Shown: piece after piece, positions 8,962 to 18,133 of the stretch | Position numbering within the stretch: the first letter of the stretch is position 1 | Layout: each line of letters starts with the position of its first letter | NCBI RefSeq assembly: GCF_021354595.1 | Contig: NZ_JADWYJ010000003.1 | Span: 1-64,000, forward strand | Length of the DNA stretch: 64,000 nucleotides | Direction: 5' to 3' | Origin: Maribellus sp. CM-23 | Lineage (GTDB): Bacteria > Bacteroidota > Bacteroidia > Bacteroidales > Prolixibacteraceae | Translations under genes and position numbers: made by a program | Notes under the pieces: generated by a model | Seen by the model: the letters and a program-made list of their open reading frames with translations, nothing else | Databases searched by the model: none | What the model was told of the DNA's origin: nothing

Positions 8962-9046
8962 GGAGAGATGGCAGAGTGGTCGATTGCGGCGGTCTTGAAA
9001 ACCGTTGTACCGAGAGGTACCGGGGGTTCGAATCCCTCTCTCTCCG
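8962..9046 (+). tRNA. tRNA-Ser (UGA)
   Basis: An 85-nt class II tRNA: acceptor GGAGAGA/TCTCTCC, anticodon loop CTTGAAA (anticodon TGA), long variable arm TACCGAGAGGTACC-like hairpin typical of serine tRNAs, T arm GGGGG-TTCGAAT-CCCTC, and discriminator G. CCA is not encoded. Confidence 0.96.
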
Positions 9047-9050
9047 CAGA

Positions 9051-9080
9051 AAAATCCACCGGAATAACTGGTGGATTTTT
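9051..9080 (+). terminator. Terminator after tRNA-Ser
   Basis: AAAATCCACC pairs with GGTGGATTTT around a 9-nt loop, followed by a T run. It separates tRNA-Ser from tRNA-Trp. Confidence 0.85.
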
Positions 9081-9204
9081 TATTTGACATAGTGTTAATA
9101 ACTTTTTGCCTAAGGGCGGTTTCGACAAAGAAAAGGGTTCAAAATTGTATCAATTTTAACCGATATTTTCCCGGATCAGCCGTAGGTAATTTGGAATGAA
9201 TGAT

Positions 9205-9212
9205 TATATTTG
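9205..9212 (+). promoter_or_regulatory. Putative -7 box of tRNA-Trp
   Basis: TATATTTG matches TAnnTTTG and lies 38 bp upstream of the tRNA-Trp 5' end. No good TTTG element stands at the expected distance. Confidence 0.5.
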
Positions 9213-9250
9213 CAGACGCTAAATAAAAGCGTTGTTCTTTAATAAAATAC

Positions 9251-9323
9251 ACGGGTGTAGCTCAGTTGGTAGAGCACTGGTCTCCAAAACCAGGTGTCGG
9301 GAGTTCGAGTCTCTCCTCCCGTG
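9251..9323 (+). tRNA. tRNA-Trp (CCA)
   Basis: A 73-nt cloverleaf with acceptor ACGGGTG/CTCCCGT (one T-T mismatch), D arm GCTC/GAGC, anticodon loop CTCCAAA (anticodon CCA), T arm GGGAG-TTCGAGT-CTCTC and discriminator G. Confidence 0.96.
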
Positions 9324-9326
9324 CAA

Positions 9327-9357
9327 AAGCGAGGTTGAAAAGCCTCGCTTTTTTTGT
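9327..9357 (+). terminator. Terminator after tRNA-Trp
   Basis: AAGCGAGG pairs with CCTCGCTT around TTGAAAAG, followed by a run of T residues. Confidence 0.88.
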
Positions 9358-9426
9358 TTTAGTATTTCAATGGAACTCTTTTCAGTTCTTCATTCTTTAG
9401 TGTAATTTCAAGCCAAAATAACCAAA

Positions 9427-10149
9427 ATGCGTGTCGACGTCTTTATTCCGTGCTTTATCGATCAGTTTTATCCTGATACTGCCTGGAGCTTTGTAAAAGT
9501 CCTTGAAAAAGCGGGGTGTGAAGTAAAATACAATCCGGAGCAAACCTGTTGCGGACAGCCTGCTTTTAACAGTGGCTATTGGAATGAAGCCCGCACAGTG
9601 GCGCGAAAATTTATTCAGGATTTTGATGAAGCTGAAATAGTGGTGGCTCCGTCCGCATCGTGTACCGGATTTGTTCGCAATTATTATCATAAACTTTTTA
9701 CGGAAGACAAAGTCAACCTGGAGAAATCAAAGTCGATAAAAAAACGTCTTTTCGAATTCTCTGATTTTATGATTAATCATTTGCAGGTTTCGGAAGTTGG
9801 TGCAGTTTTTAATCATAAAGTTACTTTTCACGATTCGTGTGCCGGTTTGCGTGAGTGCGGTATCAAGTCAGAACCGCGGCAGCTTTTGGAAAAAGTAAAA
9901 GGACTGGAGTTGGTTGAAATGGAAAACCTGGAGACCTGTTGTGGTTTTGGGGGAACCTTTGCGGCCAAATTTCATCATATTTCTTCGGCAATGACCGAGC
10001 AAAAGGTCGAGAATGCTCTAAAAACCGGGGCCGAGTACATTGTTTCTACCGAGGCTTCCTGTTTAATGAACATGGACGCCTACATTCGAAAACAGAATCT
10101 TCCCATCAAAACCATTCATCTGGTTGATGTGCTTGCCACTGGCTGGTAA
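9427..10149 (+). CDS. LutA/YkgE-like (Fe-S)-binding oxidoreductase subunit
   Basis: A 240-residue protein with two cysteine-rich CCG domains, as in LutA of the LutABC lactate dehydrogenase and in heterodisulfide reductase subunits. Domain 1 has VFIPCFIDQF, QTCCGQPAFNSG and SASCTGFVR. Domain 2 has FHDSCAGLRECG, ETCCGFGGTFA and STEASCLMNM. The length matches LutA. In most genomes LutB and LutC genes follow directly; here the next gene is an unrelated exporter on the opposite strand, so the LutA is orphaned in this window. Partners may lie elsewhere. Confidence 0.88.
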   Translation: MRVDVFIPCFIDQFYPDTAWSFVKVLEKAGCEVKYNPEQTCCGQPAFNSGYWNEARTVARKFIQDFDEAEIVVAPSASCTGFVRNYYHKLFTEDKVNLEKSKSIKKRLFEFSDFMINHLQVSEVGAVFNHKVTFHDSCAGLRECGIKSEPRQLLEKVKGLELVEMENLETCCGFGGTFAAKFHHISSAMTEQKVENALKTGAEYIVSTEASCLMNMDAYIRKQNLPIKTIHLVDVLATGW

Positions 10150-10355
10150 AAACAAACGCTCTTCCCCGCAGATGAACTTGTAAGCGCATTAAGGCTTTTT
10201 ACGTGAAAAATGATGTGTTAGTCGCAGTAAGGAGTCACAGTTTTCAGTTTTTTGTGAAAACGAAGGAATATGAGGTGTCTTACAATTTAACAATATTGCA
10301 ATTTCTCAGTTTAACAATAGCTCGCAGCTCACAGCTTACGACTCGAGGCTATTTT

Positions 10356-12179
10356 TTAAAACATCTGCATTTTGTGCAAACGGGTATAGCGGCCATCCAA
10401 CTTCAATAGCTCTTCGTGCGTTCCCTGTTCCACTATTTTCCCTTCGTGCAATACACAAATCATATTGGCATTTTTTATGGTTGAAAGCCGGTGTGCGATC
10501 ACCAGAGAAGTACGGTTCTTCATCAGGTTTTCCAAGGCTTCCTGTACCAGTTTTTCCGATTCGGTATCGAGAGCCGAAGTTGCTTCATCCAGGATTAAAA
10601 TCGGAGGATTGCGCAGAATGGCACGTGCAATGGATAAACGTTGCTTTTGCCCGCCCGACAGTTTGTCGCCACGGTCGCCGATACGGGTATCGTAGCCATT
10701 TTCTGAAGCCATGATAAAATCGTGGGCATTCGCAATTCTGGCAGCTTTTTCAACGGCTTCCTTTGTAGCATTCTCCACGCCAAAAGCAATGTTGTTAAAA
10801 ATGGTATCGTTGAATAAAATGGGCTCCTGGTTTACGTTTCCGATCAGGTTACGCAACGATTTCAGCTTCAGGTCGCGGATGTCAATTCCGTCAATTTCAA
10901 TCGTACCTTCCGTTATATCCCAGAACCGCGGAAGGAGATCAACCATAGTGGTTTTTCCACTGCCGGAAGAGCCCACCAATGCAACGGTTTTTCCTTTTTC
11001 AACTTCCAGCGAAACATTGGACAAAACCTCTGCTTTGTCGTACGAGAAACTTACATTCTTATAAGCGATTCTATTGTTAAACGATTTAATATCCTGCGCC
11101 CCGGGTTTGTCTTTGATGGTTACTTCAGCCGCTAAAACATGATCGATCCGGTGCATCGAGGCCAGTCCTTTTTCAACGCTGTAAAGGGCGGTTGAGAATG
11201 CTTTGGCCGGATTGATAATTCCGTAGAAAAATACGAGGTAGCCAATAAACTCAGCGGCAGAAAGCGAAGACTTTCCTTCTCCCAAAATAATACTACCTCC
11301 ATACCACAACACTACAACAATTACAATGGTTCCTAAAAACTCGCTGGCCGGATGTGCCAGGTTGCGACGCCACATCAGGCGATTCATGATTGAGCGGTAA
11401 TTACCATTTTCGGTCTGGAACCGTCCGATGGCCTTATCTTCGGCATTAAACGATTTGATGATGCGTAATCCCGACAGGTCTTCTTCAATAATGGAAAGAA
11501 TTTCGCCCAGCTTGTCCTGCCCTTTGGTAGATACGCGTTTCAGGCTGCGACCAATCCGCCCGATGATTATCCCGGTTACGGGCAACATAATAAATACAAA
11601 CAGCGTGAGCGACCAGCTCATGTAAATCATAACGCTTAAAAAAACGATGATCAGGATTGGGTTTTTAATCATCATCCCCAGTGAATTGGCAATCGAGTTT
11701 TCGACTTCCTGCACATCGCTGGTGATGCGCGCCATGATATCGCCTTTCCGTTCATCCGAGAAATAACCCAGCGGAAGGCCAATGATTTTCTTATAGATCA
11801 GTGAACGTATATCGTAAACAACGCCGTTACGCAGTGCAATTAATACAAAATCGGCCAGGTAGGTGAAGCCTACTTTTAGCAAAGTAGCAACAATCAGAAT
11901 AATGCCGATTAATACCAAGGCCCGCTGTTCGCCTTGCTCTGCAATTAACCGGCTCATATAGAAATTAAAATTGTCGGTGATTGAATCCATCGACAGGGTC
12001 AGCTCTGTTTTTTCGGTGACGATTTCTTCTGTTCTGAAAAGAATCTTCAAAGCCGGAATAAGCATGGCAAAAGAGAAGGCTCCGAAAACAGCGCCTAAAA
12101 TATTGTAAATGATATTCATAACGACGTTCCACTTATACGGTGGCACAAATCGTTTCATGAGTTTAAAGAATTCTTTCAT
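10356..12179 (-). CDS. MsbA-like ABC exporter (fused permease and ATPase)
   Basis: A 607-residue half-transporter. Residues ~1-320 form a type I exporter membrane domain, for example VMNIIYNILGAVFGAFSFAML and NPILIIVFLSVMIYMSW. The coupling region SDVQEVENSIANSLG is typical of lipid flippases of the MsbA class. The ATPase domain has Walker A GSSGSGKTT, Q-loop NVNQEP, signature LSGGQKQRLSIARAI, Walker B ILILDEATSALD and the H-loop in VIAHRLSTI. It acts as a dimer to flip lipid or export drugs across the inner membrane. MsbA itself is a reasonable guess, but multidrug exporters look alike. Confidence 0.9.
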   Translation of the reverse strand: MKEFFKLMKRFVPPYKWNVVMNIIYNILGAVFGAFSFAMLIPALKILFRTEEIVTEKTELTLSMDSITDNFNFYMSRLIAEQGEQRALVLIGIILIVATLLKVGFTYLADFVLIALRNGVVYDIRSLIYKKIIGLPLGYFSDERKGDIMARITSDVQEVENSIANSLGMMIKNPILIIVFLSVMIYMSWSLTLFVFIMLPVTGIIIGRIGRSLKRVSTKGQDKLGEILSIIEEDLSGLRIIKSFNAEDKAIGRFQTENGNYRSIMNRLMWRRNLAHPASEFLGTIVIVVVLWYGGSIILGEGKSSLSAAEFIGYLVFFYGIINPAKAFSTALYSVEKGLASMHRIDHVLAAEVTIKDKPGAQDIKSFNNRIAYKNVSFSYDKAEVLSNVSLEVEKGKTVALVGSSGSGKTTMVDLLPRFWDITEGTIEIDGIDIRDLKLKSLRNLIGNVNQEPILFNDTIFNNIAFGVENATKEAVEKAARIANAHDFIMASENGYDTRIGDRGDKLSGGQKQRLSIARAILRNPPILILDEATSALDTESEKLVQEALENLMKNRTSLVIAHRLSTIKNANMICVLHEGKIVEQGTHEELLKLDGRYTRLHKMQMF

Positions 12180-12292
12180 ATGATAAAGCCAGAAGTTGCA
12201 GCTACAAAAATGAGATCTTCTAATTATTGTTTTAAAAACAGAGCAGCGAAAAAGTTCTCACCGCTCCTGTTCTCTTATCTTGATTACCGGGA

Positions 12293-13639
12293 TTAAAAAA
12301 TACCCGTATAATTCTGCGGTGTTATCGCTTTTAATTCCTCTTTAACTGAATCACTAACGTTCAGTGTGTCAACAAAATTGTGAATGGCTTCTTTGTTGAT
12401 CACTTCGTTTTTGCGCGTCAGGTCTTTCAGCGCTTCATACGGATTGGGGAAAAACTCGCGACGCAGAATGGTTTGAATGGCTTCAGCCACCACGGCCCAG
12501 TTATCTTCCAGGTCTTTCAGAATGGCCGCCTCATTCAGCAGTAATTTATTCAGCCCTTTTATGGTTGATTTAATGGCAATAATGGTGTGTCCAAACGGAA
12601 CGCCGATAAAACGTGTAACGGTAGAATCGGTAAGGTCGCGCTGCAAGCGTGAAACCGGAAGCTTTTGAGCCAGCTGCTCAAAGCCTGCGTTGGCAATGCC
12701 AATGTTACCTTCCGAGTTTTCAAAATCGATCGGGTTTACCTTGTGCGGCATGGTTGACGAACCCACTTCTCCCTTTTTGATTTTTTGTTTGAAGTAGTTC
12801 ATTGAAACATACGACCAAATGTCGCGATCCAGATCCAAGATAATATTGTTAATGCGCTTCAGTGCATCAAAAATTGCGCTGTGGTTATCGTAGTGCGAAA
12901 TCTGGGTGGTGTATTGCGAACGGTGCAACCCCAGTTTTTCTTTCAAAAAGCTGTTGGCAAAATCTTCCCAGTTAATGTCTGGATAAGCCACATAATGTGC
13001 ATTGAAATTACCGGTGGCACCTCCGAATTTTGCATCGATGGCAATGGACTTCAGGTGTACCAGTTGCACCATAATCCGCTCAATAAATACCTTGAATTCT
13101 TTTCCGACTTTAGTTGGCGATGCCGGTTGACCGTGGGTTTTAGCCAGCATGGGAATGTCTTTCCAATCGTTTGCCATGGTCAGCAGTTTCTCAATCAACT
13201 CCTGTAAAAGCGGGTAGTATTCTTCCTCCAGCGCATCCTGAATAGATTTCGGAATGGAAGTGTTGTTGGCATCCTGTGAGGTAAGTGCAAAGTGGATAAA
13301 CTCTTTGTATTTACCCAGGTCCAACTTGTCGAATTCTTCTTTAATAAAATATTCAACTGCCTTAACATCGTGGTTGGTAACGCTTTCAATCGATTTAATG
13401 CGCTGCGCATCTTCCAGCGAAAAGTTTTTGTATAATTCACGCAGCTGGTCCAGCTTACCGGCAGGAACATCTGCCAGTTGCGGAAGTGGTATTTCACAAA
13501 GAGCGATGAAATATTCGATTTCGGTTAATAAGCGGTATTTTATCAGGGCAAACTCACTGAAATATTTGTTTAACCCTTCCACTTTATCTCTGTACCTCCC
13601 GTCAACCGGGGAAATTGCTGTTAATGCAGATAATTCCAT
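12293..13639 (-). CDS. purB: Adenylosuccinate lyase
   Basis: A 448-residue enzyme of the fumarase/aspartase superfamily. It cleaves adenylosuccinate to AMP plus fumarate and SAICAR to AICAR plus fumarate in purine synthesis. The opening ALTAISPVDGRYRDKVEGL and the length match the E. coli-type PurB. The catalytic signature GSSTMPHKVNPIDFEN is intact, as are the TSQDANNTSIP and KTHGQPASPT substrate loops. It is transcribed alone, with a gap of more than 100 bp from the exporter downstream. Confidence 0.96.
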   Translation of the reverse strand: MELSALTAISPVDGRYRDKVEGLNKYFSEFALIKYRLLTEIEYFIALCEIPLPQLADVPAGKLDQLRELYKNFSLEDAQRIKSIESVTNHDVKAVEYFIKEEFDKLDLGKYKEFIHFALTSQDANNTSIPKSIQDALEEEYYPLLQELIEKLLTMANDWKDIPMLAKTHGQPASPTKVGKEFKVFIERIMVQLVHLKSIAIDAKFGGATGNFNAHYVAYPDINWEDFANSFLKEKLGLHRSQYTTQISHYDNHSAIFDALKRINNIILDLDRDIWSYVSMNYFKQKIKKGEVGSSTMPHKVNPIDFENSEGNIGIANAGFEQLAQKLPVSRLQRDLTDSTVTRFIGVPFGHTIIAIKSTIKGLNKLLLNEAAILKDLEDNWAVVAEAIQTILRREFFPNPYEALKDLTRKNEVINKEAIHNFVDTLNVSDSVKEELKAITPQNYTGIF

Positions 13640-13661
13640 TTTCTTTTGAATGATTAGGTCG

Positions 13662-13669
13662 CAAATTTA
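13662..13669 (-). promoter_or_regulatory. Putative -7 box of purB
   Basis: On the minus strand TAAATTTG matches TAnnTTTG, 22 bp upstream of the purB start codon. No TTTG at the -33 position. Confidence 0.45.
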
Positions 13670-13933
13670 ACAATTTCGGTCAAGTACACATATTGATACC
13701 CGAAGGATTTAACATTCTCACTTACTGATCAATCCAATATCCCGGGAATTGGGCTTTCGGAGAAAAGATTCAGGGTACTGTTTAAGGGCCTGTTTTCTAT
13801 TTTATTAAAGAGTTCATCGCTTCTGAATCGATGATAATTTCTAACTTCGTAAAAAGGATGACGAGCTGTTCGACTTTTGCGGTGTATCTGTTTGAAAGTC
13901 AGTGAATGGTTCAACGGCTAAAATATTAGTACA

Positions 13934-15337
13934 ATGATGAAACGTTACGGGCTTTTACTTCTTCTCTTGATTTCGATTGTGGTGTTTGCACAGGAAACCC
14001 AGAAAAAATTGGTGTATAAACTGAACATCAAACAGGATATTTCGCCGGGTACGCGGCGGCAGGTGGCGCAGGCGTTTGAGGCTGCCGATTCGCTAAAAGC
14101 CGACATCTTTTTGATTCACATGAATACTTACGGAGGAACGGTGGTGGATGCTGATTCCATTCGTACGATGATATTGCAGAGCAAAATTCCGGTGTATGTG
14201 TTTATCGACAACAACGCCGCCTCGGCAGGTGCACTAATTTCCATCGCGTGCGACGGTATTTACATGCGGCCGGGTGGAAGCATTGGCGCTGCAACGGTGG
14301 TGAACCAAACCGGAGCAGCCATGCCCGACAAATACCAAAGCTACATGCGCTCGACCATGCGTTCCACCGCAGAAGCTCACGGAAAAGACACCGTGATAAC
14401 GGCTGATAACGATACAATTATCAAGTGGTTTCGCGATCCTAAAATTGCGGAGGCCATGGTAGATGAGCGGATCTTTATCGAAGGTATATCGGATACCGGG
14501 AATGTGCTCACCTTTACCCCAATGGAAGCCATGGAGCATGGCTATTGCGAAGGTATTGCCGAAAGCGTTGATGAAGTATTGCACCAGGTGGGAGTGGAAG
14601 ATTATACGCTGGTGGAATATGAACCGTCGTGGCTCGAGAGAATTATTGGTTTCCTGGTTCATCCGATGGTTTCAGGATTGCTGATCATGGCGATTATCGG
14701 GGGGATTTATTTCGAAATGCAAACGCCGGGTATCGGATTTCCGCTGGGGATTGCGGTGCTGGCAGCTATTGTGTACTTTGCGCCGCTTTACCTCGAAGGG
14801 TTGGCGGCCAACTGGGAAATTGCTGTGTTTATCGTGGGGGTTATCCTGGTCGCGATCGAGATTTTTGCCTTGCCCGGCTTTGGCGTGGCCGGAGCTCTGG
14901 GTGTTTTGCTGATGTTTGCAGGACTTGTACTTAGTTTGATCGACAATATTCATTTTGATTTTGAAGGCGTGGAAATGCGCAGGGTAGGGGTAGCCATTAC
15001 AACCGTTGTTCTGGGCGTATTTGGCGGATTTATCTTGTCACTTTATCTCGGCCGGAAGATGTTTACAGCCGAGAAAGGGATGTTTAAAAACTTCGCGCTA
15101 AACACTGTTCAGCATACCAACGAAGGCTACATCAGTATCGAACCTGCCATGCTGGCATTGACCGGAAAAAGCGGAACGGCGCAGACAGTGCTTCGCCCGG
15201 GAGGAAAAGTTGTAATCGATGCCGAGGTTTATGATGCGGTTGCCGAAACTGGTTTTATCGACCGCGGAGAAAAAGTAGTGGTTACGCGGGTAGAGGCCAC
15301 CCAAATTTATGTGGAGAGGGCGGAGAGCAATTCGTAG
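13934..15337 (+). CDS. NfeD-type membrane-bound serine protease
   Basis: A 467-residue NfeD1 protein. After a signal peptide (YGLLLLLLISIVVFAQ) comes a ClpP-like protease domain: DIFLIHMNTYGGTVVDAD, then NNAASAGALISIACD holding the presumed catalytic Ser, and GSIGAATVV. Four to five membrane helices follow (MVSGLLIMAIIGGIYF, GIAVLAAIVYFAPLY, IAVFIVGVILVAIEIFALPGF, GVLLMFAGLVLSLI). The C-terminal ~65 residues form the NfeD OB-fold (SGTAQTVLRPGGKV... VVVTRVEATQIYVER). NfeD proteases work with SPFH/stomatin partners in membrane quality control; the usual neighbouring SPFH gene is absent here. Confidence 0.9.
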   Translation: MMKRYGLLLLLLISIVVFAQETQKKLVYKLNIKQDISPGTRRQVAQAFEAADSLKADIFLIHMNTYGGTVVDADSIRTMILQSKIPVYVFIDNNAASAGALISIACDGIYMRPGGSIGAATVVNQTGAAMPDKYQSYMRSTMRSTAEAHGKDTVITADNDTIIKWFRDPKIAEAMVDERIFIEGISDTGNVLTFTPMEAMEHGYCEGIAESVDEVLHQVGVEDYTLVEYEPSWLERIIGFLVHPMVSGLLIMAIIGGIYFEMQTPGIGFPLGIAVLAAIVYFAPLYLEGLAANWEIAVFIVGVILVAIEIFALPGFGVAGALGVLLMFAGLVLSLIDNIHFDFEGVEMRRVGVAITTVVLGVFGGFILSLYLGRKMFTAEKGMFKNFALNTVQHTNEGYISIEPAMLALTGKSGTAQTVLRPGGKVVIDAEVYDAVAETGFIDRGEKVVVTRVEATQIYVERAESNS

Positions 15338-15477
15338 AACATACGATGATCCGAAAGTGCATCTGTGTCAAAAAACTGATAAAAATTCCAATAATTATAT
15401 AACATTCAGGACTGGCATTCTCTGTTATTTTGCACTGCGTCAAACAACGTAACCTTTGCGTTGTTTTAATCAGTGTT

Positions 15478-16797
15478 ATGATGGATTACATTGCAAAATA
15501 CTTTACTGAATTGTGGTTTCTGGTGCTGGAAATGGCTCCCTGGTTATTGCTGGGCTTGATCTTTGCCGGTTTATTAAAGGTTTATTTTCCGCAGAAACAC
15601 ATCGATAAATACCTGGGGAAACGAAATTTCAAATCGGCCTTGAATGCTTCCTTGCTCGGAATTCCGATGCCGCTGTGTTCGTGTGGTGTTATCCCCACCG
15701 GAATATCGTTTTACAAAGACGGAGCGTCGAAAGGGGCTACCAATTCATTCCTGATTTCGACGCCTCAAACCGGGGTCGATTCCATTTTTGCCACTTACTC
15801 CATGCTGGGCTGGCCGTTTGCGGTTTTAAGGCCTTTGGTAGCTTTTGTAACCGGTGTGGTGGGCGGTGTGCTTACCAATGTTTTTGTAAAGGAAAAACCA
15901 AAACCACAGGTGGCTGCGTCGCCGTTTGCTTCCTTCAAAATAGATACACAGGCGGTAAGTGGCGCAGAAAGCTGTAACGATGCGTCGTGCGGTTGTCACG
16001 ATGAAAAAGAAGAGGATCATCGTCCATCGCTGGTGCGCGCTGCTGATTATGCCTTTGTTGAGCTGTTGCAGGATATTGCCAAGTGGCTGGTGATCGGTTT
16101 TATGCTGGCGGCACTGATTTCGGTACTGCTTCCCAATGATTTCTTCACGCGTTTTCAAGGGTGGGGAATCGTTGAAATATTGCTGATTCTGGCTGCGTCG
16201 GTGCCTATTTATATTTGTGCTACCGGCTCTATTCCGGTTGCCGCGGTGTTGTTGATGAAAGGTGTTTCGCCGGGTGCTGCCCTGGTGTTTCTGATGGCCG
16301 GACCTGCCACCAACGTGGCTACCATGACGGTGTTGGGGAAAACAATGGGGAAACGATCGCTGGCGGTTTACCTGGGAACGATTATCGGGGGCGCCATCGT
16401 ATTCGGATTGCTGACCAACTGGCTGATCCCGGCCGACCTGATTTTAAGCAAAGTAATGCACATTCACGGCGATGGCAGTGAGCATTCCATGTTGCCACAC
16501 TGGCTCGAGTTGGCTTCCGCCCTCCTTTTGACAGGCTCGATAATCGGCGGTTATTTTTACCAGAAATTCAGAAAAAAACAAGGCATGAAAGCGATGGAAG
16601 GCGTAACCATTAACGTGGAAGGAATGACCTGTTCGCATTGCGAAGCCAGCGTAAAAAGAAACCTGGAATCCATCAAGGGAATCAAATCGGTGATGGCGGA
16701 TAACAGTCATAACACCGTGAAGATTTTTGGTTCCGGTTACAAAATGGACAAAGTAAAGGAAACCATCGAGCAGCTGGGGTATAGATTTATTGGTTAA
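15478..16797 (+). CDS. SO_0444-type metal permease with C-terminal HMA domain
   Basis: A 439-residue inner-membrane permease of the UPF0718/SO_0444 family (proposed Cu/Zn efflux). Motifs include MPLCSCGVIPTG in helix 2, SFLISTPQTGVDSI, CATGSIPVAAVLLMKGVSPGAALVFLMAGPATN, and eight or so membrane segments. Two features suggest metal handling. A cytoplasmic Cys/His cluster CNDASCGCHDEKEEDH lies between the halves, and residues ~375-439 are a heavy-metal-associated domain with MTCSHC. The ATG at 15478 (MMDYIAKY) is preferred to an upstream TTG at 15430. The fusion suggests the HMA domain hands the ion to the permease. Confidence 0.9.
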   Translation: MMDYIAKYFTELWFLVLEMAPWLLLGLIFAGLLKVYFPQKHIDKYLGKRNFKSALNASLLGIPMPLCSCGVIPTGISFYKDGASKGATNSFLISTPQTGVDSIFATYSMLGWPFAVLRPLVAFVTGVVGGVLTNVFVKEKPKPQVAASPFASFKIDTQAVSGAESCNDASCGCHDEKEEDHRPSLVRAADYAFVELLQDIAKWLVIGFMLAALISVLLPNDFFTRFQGWGIVEILLILAASVPIYICATGSIPVAAVLLMKGVSPGAALVFLMAGPATNVATMTVLGKTMGKRSLAVYLGTIIGGAIVFGLLTNWLIPADLILSKVMHIHGDGSEHSMLPHWLELASALLLTGSIIGGYFYQKFRKKQGMKAMEGVTINVEGMTCSHCEASVKRNLESIKGIKSVMADNSHNTVKIFGSGYKMDKVKETIEQLGYRFIG

Positions 16798-16827
16798 TTT
16801 TGTTGGGAAATCATTCCTGGCAGTACC

Positions 16828-17496
16828 ATGAAAATATATTTGATACCTGTATTTTTCTGCTTGTTCCTGGTCGCTTGCTCATCGGGTAAGAAGGCCGATC
16901 CAAAAGAAGCATCCAAAGATTATCCCCAGGAAATTCCAGAAGGAAGCACTTCCCTGTTCGATGGTAAAACACTCGAAGGGTGGGAGGTAAGCAACTTCGG
17001 CACACAAGGCCCCGTAAGGGTTTCTGAGGGGAAGATCGTGATCAATATGGGGGACGGATGCAGTGGAATCAACTGGTTAAATGATTTTCCGGTAATGAAC
17101 TACGAGCTGGAACTGGAGGCGAGAAAAACTTTGGGGAACGATTTCTTTTGCGGATTAACTTTCCCGGTTAACAAGCAGTTTTGTTCGTTGATTGTTGGCG
17201 GCTGGGGAGGTCCGGTTGTCGGGCTGAGTACGGTCGATGGTGCTGATGCGTCGGACAATGAAACCAAGGTATTGCAAAAATTTGAACCCAACATCTGGTA
17301 CAAGATCAACCTGCAGGTGAACGATTCAACCATTGTCGCCCAAATTGATGGTAAAACGGTTGTGGACTTTTTCTATCCCGGGCACGAACTGGGCATCCGG
17401 CCCGAAGTTTCGCTTTCCCGCCCGTTGGGAATCTGTACCTGGATGACAACTGCTGAAATTCGAAACGTCTGGTTTAAAGTACTTCCCGTGGAATAG
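16828..17496 (+). CDS. DUF1080 lipoprotein
   Basis: A 222-residue lipoprotein with lipobox LVAC (Cys17). It carries a DUF1080 / 3-keto-disaccharide hydrolase-type domain, a concanavalin-like beta-sandwich related to GH16: TSLFDGKTLEGWEVSNFG, VRVSEGKIVINMG, YELELEARKTLGNDFFCGLTFP and a C-terminal EIRNVWFKVLP. Such proteins bind or cleave oxidised glycans in Bacteroidota; the substrate here is unknown. It is on the same strand as the metal permease, 30 bp downstream, but a functional link is not evident. A second DUF1080 gene lies at 59.6 kb and is only distantly similar. Confidence 0.85.
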   Translation: MKIYLIPVFFCLFLVACSSGKKADPKEASKDYPQEIPEGSTSLFDGKTLEGWEVSNFGTQGPVRVSEGKIVINMGDGCSGINWLNDFPVMNYELELEARKTLGNDFFCGLTFPVNKQFCSLIVGGWGGPVVGLSTVDGADASDNETKVLQKFEPNIWYKINLQVNDSTIVAQIDGKTVVDFFYPGHELGIRPEVSLSRPLGICTWMTTAEIRNVWFKVLPVE

Positions 17497-17528
17497 AGAT
17501 CTTTGTATACTTTTTTTATTCTTTATTT

Positions 17529-17568
17529 CCCGCTTTTCCAGAGTTTGGCAGGAATCGGCGCGAGCGGG
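17529..17568 (+). repeat. Left copy of a 16-bp direct repeat at the island edge, within a possible terminator
   Basis: AATCGGCGCGAGCGGG at 17553-17568 recurs exactly at 21126-21141, at the other end of the AT-rich island. This copy also forms the right arm of a hairpin (CCCGCT at 17529 with AGCGGG) followed by GTTTTTATTTTT, so it may terminate the DUF1080 transcript. It may also be a REP-like dispersed element. Confidence 0.6.
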
Positions 17569-17573
17569 AGTTT

Positions 17574-18086
17574 TTATTTTTCAATGTACAATTCGCTTAC
17601 TTTTTTTAGGTCGGTTGTTTTGTTTACCTCATAAAAATAATCCAGTTGCCATTTTTGAGTTTTCTCCGCTTGTTTATTCAGCGTTTTGTCCCACGATGGA
17701 TAAACTCTAAATCCTCTTTTTCCGTCTTTTTTCTCAGAGCTTATAAAACCTTTGTTGATTAATTCTGATTTCGGAAATACAAATTGTCCAAAACGGTCTC
17801 TTGATCTTGCGTTAATTACGTAGAAATCAAATTGGTCGTTTTCAGAATAGGGTTCCGTTTCTCCGCTTTGATTTCGTTTCCAAAATGTCACAAACTGGCC
17901 CACTTTTTTGGGTGTTATTTTCGAACTTCTGGAAATAATCTTCATCCCGTTCAGTTCAAATTGACAAGCATCATATTCAGTTCCTTCAAGTTCATTGTTC
18001 ACATTGGAAATGCCGAATGATAGTTTGTCGTATATATTGATTTTAACTGCTACAAGATTTTTATTCAGCGTTTCAATTTCAATCAT
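17574..18086 (-). CDS. MepB-like protein
   Basis: A 170-residue soluble protein resembling the MepB family, named from the staphylococcal mepRAB locus: SRSSKITPKKVGQFVTFWKR, NDQFDFYVINARSRDRFGQFVFPKSELI, and GFISSEKKDGKRGFRVYPSW. Biochemical function is not established for the family. The gene is AT-rich relative to the flanks and is the last unit of the island read on the minus strand. An attC-like palindrome separates it from the next upstream gene, so it probably moved as a cassette. No MATE efflux pump (MepA) is nearby. Confidence 0.75.
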   Translation of the reverse strand: MIEIETLNKNLVAVKINIYDKLSFGISNVNNELEGTEYDACQFELNGMKIISRSSKITPKKVGQFVTFWKRNQSGETEPYSENDQFDFYVINARSRDRFGQFVFPKSELINKGFISSEKKDGKRGFRVYPSWDKTLNKQAEKTQKWQLDYFYEVNKTTDLKKVSELYIEK

Positions 18087-18133
18087 TTGTATTCATTGTC
18101 TCTTCTGTTCATTGATTTTCCGCTTGCTTTTTT

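Noticed and set aside
8943..9128. Minus-strand 61-residue frame over tRNA-Ser
   Set aside because: It is the antisense of a tRNA gene, a common false prediction in bacterial genomes.
10150..10355. Small plus-strand gene at 10203-10409
   Set aside because: It overlaps the ABC exporter end and is made of degenerate intergenic words; no coding signal.
13640..13933. Small gene on the minus strand at 13729-13914
   Set aside because: 61 residues with no family, no promoter and atypical composition in a divergent intergenic region.
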